NCBI GenBank assembly: GCA_964598245.1
Contig: CAZRAX010000009.1
Span: forward strand, 1-16,790
Direction of reading: 5' to 3'
Source: JAACPR01 sp964598245
GTDB lineage: Bacteria; Patescibacteriota; Minisyncoccia; Phycocordibacterales; JAACPR01
Length of the DNA stretch: 16,790 bases
Position numbers and translations under genes: made by a program. This document shows, piece by piece, positions 14,022-16,790 of this stretch. How positions within the stretch are numbered: position 1 is the first letter of the stretch; each line of letters opens with the position of its first letter. The notes beneath the pieces were generated by a model. That model searched no databases, was not told the DNA's origin, and worked only from the letters and a program-made list of their open reading frames with translations.

Positions 14022-15353
14022 TTATTCTTCAAGATTGATTTTAATTTTTATATCCTTTTCTTTTTCAGGGAAAGTCGCTCTCCAGAATGGTTTTATTTTT
14101 AATTCAGCTTTTTCAACTTCAGTATAATTTTTCATTATATTGATAAAATCAGTCTCTTTTTGTCCAATTAAATCATTTTTGAGCTGATTTTCATCGATTT
14201 GCCAGATAAATTCAGATTGTCCAGAAATTTGCAAATATTCATTTTTTTGTTCATCTGTTAAATATTTAATATTGATAGAATCAAAATTTGTTAATGAAGT
14301 ATTTTCGGTTACATTGTAGCTATTGAATAAAATTTCAGCTAATTTGTTAGAAAGATCAGTTTTGTTAAAGACTTTTGCTTCAATTTTACCTCTTAATTTC
14401 AATTCAACTTCGTTGTTCTTATCTGTTTGTTCAAGATTATTAAATACAAAAGAATTATCATCATAATAAGTGTAGAATTCCTCTGTAATTTGCTCATTTA
14501 GATCTGAAATAAGTTTATTTTTTAGTTCTTGCTGTAATTCAGTATTTGCTTTTTCTGTATCTGATTGAGAAATAATTTTTCTTATTCCATCAAAACCACC
14601 AGTTATTGGCGTTTTGGTTTTTGCAGAAAAGAAATCATACGGTTCTTGATCTTTAAAACCTGGGATTGTGAACTTGTCCGATTGTAAATTGTATTCTTCA
14701 CCAATTTCATCAGCATAAACGGTTACAGTTATTTCTCCAGGAACCATTTCTCCGTCAGCTCCTTGGATAAATCCAGGGACATCGACAGAATCTTGAATTC
14801 TGTAAATTTTACCATCTGTAGATTCAAATCTAGTATTTTTAATCAATCTTTGTGAATCTTTAGAAAATTCATTGAAAATCGTAATCTCTCCAGAGGCTTT
14901 TTCTTTTACTGGCTCTTCATCAATAGCTTGGACATTTTTTGTTACTTCTTGAGAAAGTTCAATAACTCGATAACCAAGAGAATCACTAGTATTTCTATTA
15001 GTTAGATTTTCAATTAAAACCTGCTGATCAAAAGATGCTGTTTCCATTTTGGGGTTTACGTCTACTATTGCCCTATCAAAAATAGAAAAAATAATAAAAA
15101 TAATAAATGCAAATACAATTACACCAAGCCCAATAACAAAAAGTTTTAAACTATTTCCTTTGGGTGGCTCATTAAAATCATCCAGGAACTCATCGTTACT
15201 ATTATTTTTAATTGGTGGTTCTTGTTCTCTGTTATCAATATCTTGATATTTTTTTATATCATTATTTTTTTTATTTCTCGCAGGGATTGGAATATCTCTG
15301 ATCGATCTTTTGTGTGTTGGTGGCACCACGTCTTGAATATTATTGTTGTTCAT
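14022..15353 (-). CDS. Single-pass membrane protein with baseplate-J-like extracytoplasmic domain
   Basis: The 443-residue protein has a polar, disordered cytoplasmic N-terminus (1-68) containing a basic motif KRSIRDIPIPARNKKN (15-30). One membrane helix (about 70-91) follows, then an extracytoplasmic region. The part at about 145-260 resembles baseplate J/gp47-like domains seen in CPR proteins: EKASGEITIFNEFSKDSQRL, a TRFESTDGKIYRI strand, then VDVPGFIQG and a VTVYADEIGEEYNL stretch. The rest (about 265-443) looks like alternating helix and strand repeats and ends KIKINLEE. The assignment is from pattern memory only and the function is unknown. It follows the PilM-like gene by 24 bases and has its own TATAAT. 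The pair may form an envelope assembly, with the basic N-terminal motif as the docking site. Confidence 0.65.
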   Translation of the reverse strand: MNNNNIQDVVPPTHKRSIRDIPIPARNKKNNDIKKYQDIDNREQEPPIKNNSNDEFLDDFNEPPKGNSLKLFVIGLGVIVFAFIIFIIFSIFDRAIVDVNPKMETASFDQQVLIENLTNRNTSDSLGYRVIELSQEVTKNVQAIDEEPVKEKASGEITIFNEFSKDSQRLIKNTRFESTDGKIYRIQDSVDVPGFIQGADGEMVPGEITVTVYADEIGEEYNLQSDKFTIPGFKDQEPYDFFSAKTKTPITGGFDGIRKIISQSDTEKANTELQQELKNKLISDLNEQITEEFYTYYDDNSFVFNNLEQTDKNNEVELKLRGKIEAKVFNKTDLSNKLAEILFNSYNVTENTSLTNFDSINIKYLTDEQKNEYLQISGQSEFIWQIDENQLKNDLIGQKETDFINIMKNYTEVEKAELKIKPFWRATFPEKEKDIKIKINLEE

Positions 15354-15361
15354 ATATATAC

Positions 15362-15391
15362 ATTATATTACTAAATGTTAACTAAAATCAA
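15362..15391 (-). promoter_or_regulatory. Candidate promoter of the baseplate-J-like gene
   Basis: The minus strand has TTGATT (15391-15386), an 18-base spacer and a perfect TATAAT (15367-15362). The -10 ends 8 nt before the ATG, so the transcript would be leaderless or nearly so. The -35 lies inside the last codons of the PilM-like gene. Confidence 0.5.
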
Positions 15392-16487
15392 TTGTTGAAA
15401 AGTTATAAAGAATTGAGAGGATGGGATCTCTTTCTATTTCTTTTCTATAAAAAGCTAGATCTTTGGTATTCATTGAGTCAACAATACGTAAATTGGGCTC
15501 AAAATTAAGTTCAAAAATCTGTTGATAAAATTCCTTATTTTGAAATATTTTAGAGATTAAGTTTTTCAAATCTTTATCAATAGTGATAAAGATATTATTA
15601 GAAAAAGTACTTTTTTTTGTTTTTTTAATATTTTCAAACCATTTTTTTGAAATACGTAAAATATCTTCTTCTAGCTGTGGATCTTTTAATTCATTATCTG
15701 CAATTAATTTGATCTTTGAATAAATATTATTTTTACCAGCATTTTCTTTTAGTGCGAGTTCCTTAACTAGGTAATTAAATCCTTTTGGAAGAGTAACCAG
15801 TTCTTCAAAAATTCCATTTTTATAATTTGAAATTTCAACAATTTCTCCACCTATATCGAATAGTGTAAAATTATCAATTGGATGATAATTATTTTTTAAA
15901 ACAGTAAGCATTGATATAGGGTGAGAATAAAAAGCTATTTTTTTAGTTTTAAAATAATCTGCTACTATGTTTTCAATAATTTCTTTTGTTTTATTTTGGA
16001 TAAAACTACGATAAAAAGAAATTTTTAAATTATTAAATTTTTTATTATACGGATTATCAATTTCATAACCATTTAAATAAATTGATAAGATTTTATCTTC
16101 AATAATAAAATTATTTTTACTATCTATTTTTGGATTTTTTATTTTTTCTTTCAAATATTTTTTTGTGAAAACCATTTCTTTTTTCTCATCAAAAAATAGA
16201 TTTCTAATATCAGATTCATACCATGGCGATGAGAAAAAACAGAAGACTTCGTTAATTTCTAAATTTCTAAGCAGTTGATTTTTTTGTAAATCACTAACAG
16301 TTTTATTTATTGTCTTAAAAATTTCTTTTTCAAAATTTTCTATTTTATTAACTTCATCAAAAAATAAGTATTGCCTGTCTGTATAAATAATTTCTCCTTT
16401 TTGTTTTGATTCAAAAATTGCTATACCAACACTAGAATTTCTAATGTCTAAAATCAAATTAAATAAATTTTTTTGTTTATTTGCCAT
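15378..16487 (-). CDS. PilM/FtsA-like actin-fold protein with degenerate nucleotide loops
   Basis: The 369-residue soluble protein has an actin/PilM-FtsA-type plan. A phosphate-1-like strand is at 11-24 (LILDIRNSSVGIAI). An SHS2-like insert is at about 78-165, opening with VFCFFSSPWY, which resembles CPR proteins of this group. A phosphate-2 element follows at 208-220 (TLFDIGGEIVEIS), then a lysine-rich helical region and a final actin-like half (about 295-345). The usual glycines are partly missing: DIR in place of DIG in phosphate-1, and FITIDKDL where a GG-containing adenosine loop is expected. It may therefore bind nucleotide weakly or be a structural pseudo-ATPase. It starts 5 bases after alaS, and the membrane-anchored baseplate-J-like gene follows. 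A type IV pilus-like or envelope-tethering role is inferred; no other pilus genes are in the window. Confidence 0.65.
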   Translation of the reverse strand: MANKQKNLFNLILDIRNSSVGIAIFESKQKGEIIYTDRQYLFFDEVNKIENFEKEIFKTINKTVSDLQKNQLLRNLEINEVFCFFSSPWYESDIRNLFFDEKKEMVFTKKYLKEKIKNPKIDSKNNFIIEDKILSIYLNGYEIDNPYNKKFNNLKISFYRSFIQNKTKEIIENIVADYFKTKKIAFYSHPISMLTVLKNNYHPIDNFTLFDIGGEIVEISNYKNGIFEELVTLPKGFNYLVKELALKENAGKNNIYSKIKLIADNELKDPQLEEDILRISKKWFENIKKTKKSTFSNNIFITIDKDLKNLISKIFQNKEFYQQIFELNFEPNLRIVDSMNTKDLAFYRKEIERDPILSILYNFSTIDFS

Positions 16488-16492
16488 TTATA

Positions 16493-16790
16493 CTATTCTA
16501 ACACAGCTTTTATTCTTCTCACCCCAGCAGAGCTAGATTCTTCTTTTTTAATTTTAAATTTACCAAGTTCAGAAGTATTTTTAACATGAGGACCACCACA
16601 AAATTCTTTTGAGAAAGCATCTTCAATAGTATCACCAGTATAATAAATTTTTACTTTATCACCATATTTTTCACCAAAAAAATGTAGTGCGCCAGTTTTT
16701 AAAGCTTTATCAAAATCCATTTCTAGACAATTAATTGGTAAAGATTCTTTTATTTTTTTATTCACAATTTCTTCAATTTCGTTTTTTTGA
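16493..16790 (-). CDS. alaS: Alanyl-tRNA synthetase, C-terminal end of editing domain (cut by window edge)
   Basis: AlaRS charges tRNA(Ala), and its editing domain hydrolyses Ser- and Gly-tRNA(Ala). The frame is open to the window edge (..QKNEIEEIVNKKIKESLPI), so the GTG at 16765 is an internal valine, not a start. The 98 visible residues include the family's ALHFFGEKYGDKVKIYY. The zinc-binding C-x-x-x-H is in FCGGPHV (classical CGGTHV). The end of the editing domain is ELGKFKIKKEESSSAGVRRIKAVLE. Translation stops there (TAG), whereas E. coli AlaRS continues for about 180 residues with the oligomerisation/C-Ala domain. A free-standing AlaX editing protein is an alternative I cannot exclude because the catalytic part is outside the window. 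Confidence 0.85.
   Translation of the reverse strand, partial: QKNEIEEIVNKKIKESLPINCLEMDFDKALKTGALHFFGEKYGDKVKIYYTGDTIEDAFSKEFCGGPHVKNTSELGKFKIKKEESSSAGVRRIKAVLE

Noticed and set aside
16493..16765. Free-standing 90-residue gene starting at the GTG at 16765
   Set aside because: The frame continues upstream to the window edge with family-like sequence (EIEEIVNKKI), so the GTG is an internal codon.
1..16790. Possible alternative genetic code (UGA recoded), since no complete gene here ends in TGA
   Set aside because: No in-frame TGA occurs inside any recognised gene. Recoded SR1/Gracilibacteria-type genomes would show many at glycine positions. TAA preference in AT-rich DNA explains the pattern.
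1..16790. tRNA, rRNA, CRISPR array, insertion sequence or phage region
   Set aside because: No cloverleaf-sized unassigned space, no direct-repeat arrays, no transposase or integrase, and genes fill almost every base. The baseplate-J-like gene has no phage neighbours.

Overview
The window looks like an AT-rich bacterial chromosome segment from the candidate phyla radiation (Patescibacteria), perhaps a Parcubacteria-like lineage. The evidence is the low GC; the very short or overlapping gene spacing; the near absence of Shine-Dalgarno sequences; an archaeal-type AspRS; an IF-1 ending in a DPYGGKARI-type tail; a histidine kinase with an SHQLR box; and a PilM/FtsA-like gene beside a membrane-anchored baseplate-J-like gene. 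No finer taxonomy is safe. The genetic code is standard: every complete gene ends in TAA or TAG, and no in-frame TGA interrupts any gene. All 23 genes I can support lie on the minus strand, so transcription runs from high to low coordinates. There is no gene-free stretch over 300 bases.

In transcription order: (1) 16790-14022 holds the 3' end of alaS, a PilM-like actin-fold protein, and a single-pass membrane protein with a baseplate-J-like ectodomain. (2) 13971-9977 is a translation/transcription block: infA, rpmJ, rpsM, rpsK, rpsD, rpoA, rplQ, rplM, rpsI. A TTGACA promoter precedes infA. A probable terminator plus a new -10 box separates infA-rpmJ from rpsM. Another promoter-like site precedes rpoA. 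(3) 9955-6569 is grpE-dnaK-dnaJ, running on from rpsI after 21 bases with no CIRCE-like operator. The DnaJ lacks its zinc-finger domain. (4) 6539-5023 is a 5-TM protein of unknown function, translationally coupled (TAATG) to a membrane histidine kinase. (5) 5005-2724 is trpS and an archaeal-type aspS. (6) 2707-1 is scpA, scpB (chromosome condensation), a D,D-carboxypeptidase and the 5' part of mraY (peptidoglycan synthesis).

Three 10-N runs (3672-3681, 3942-3951, 8423-8432) are assembly gaps inside aspS (two) and dnaK (one). None is in frame at 10 bases. Both genes are otherwise intact by homology and should not be read as pseudogenes.

Most of the window is core housekeeping. The parts that most deserve follow-up are the PilM-like/baseplate-J-like pair (a possible membrane-spanning assembly), the TATAAT boxes placed 7-8 nt before start codons (possible leaderless transcripts), the regulatory structures around infA, rpsM, rpoA and rplQ, and the trimmed DnaJ and AlaRS.
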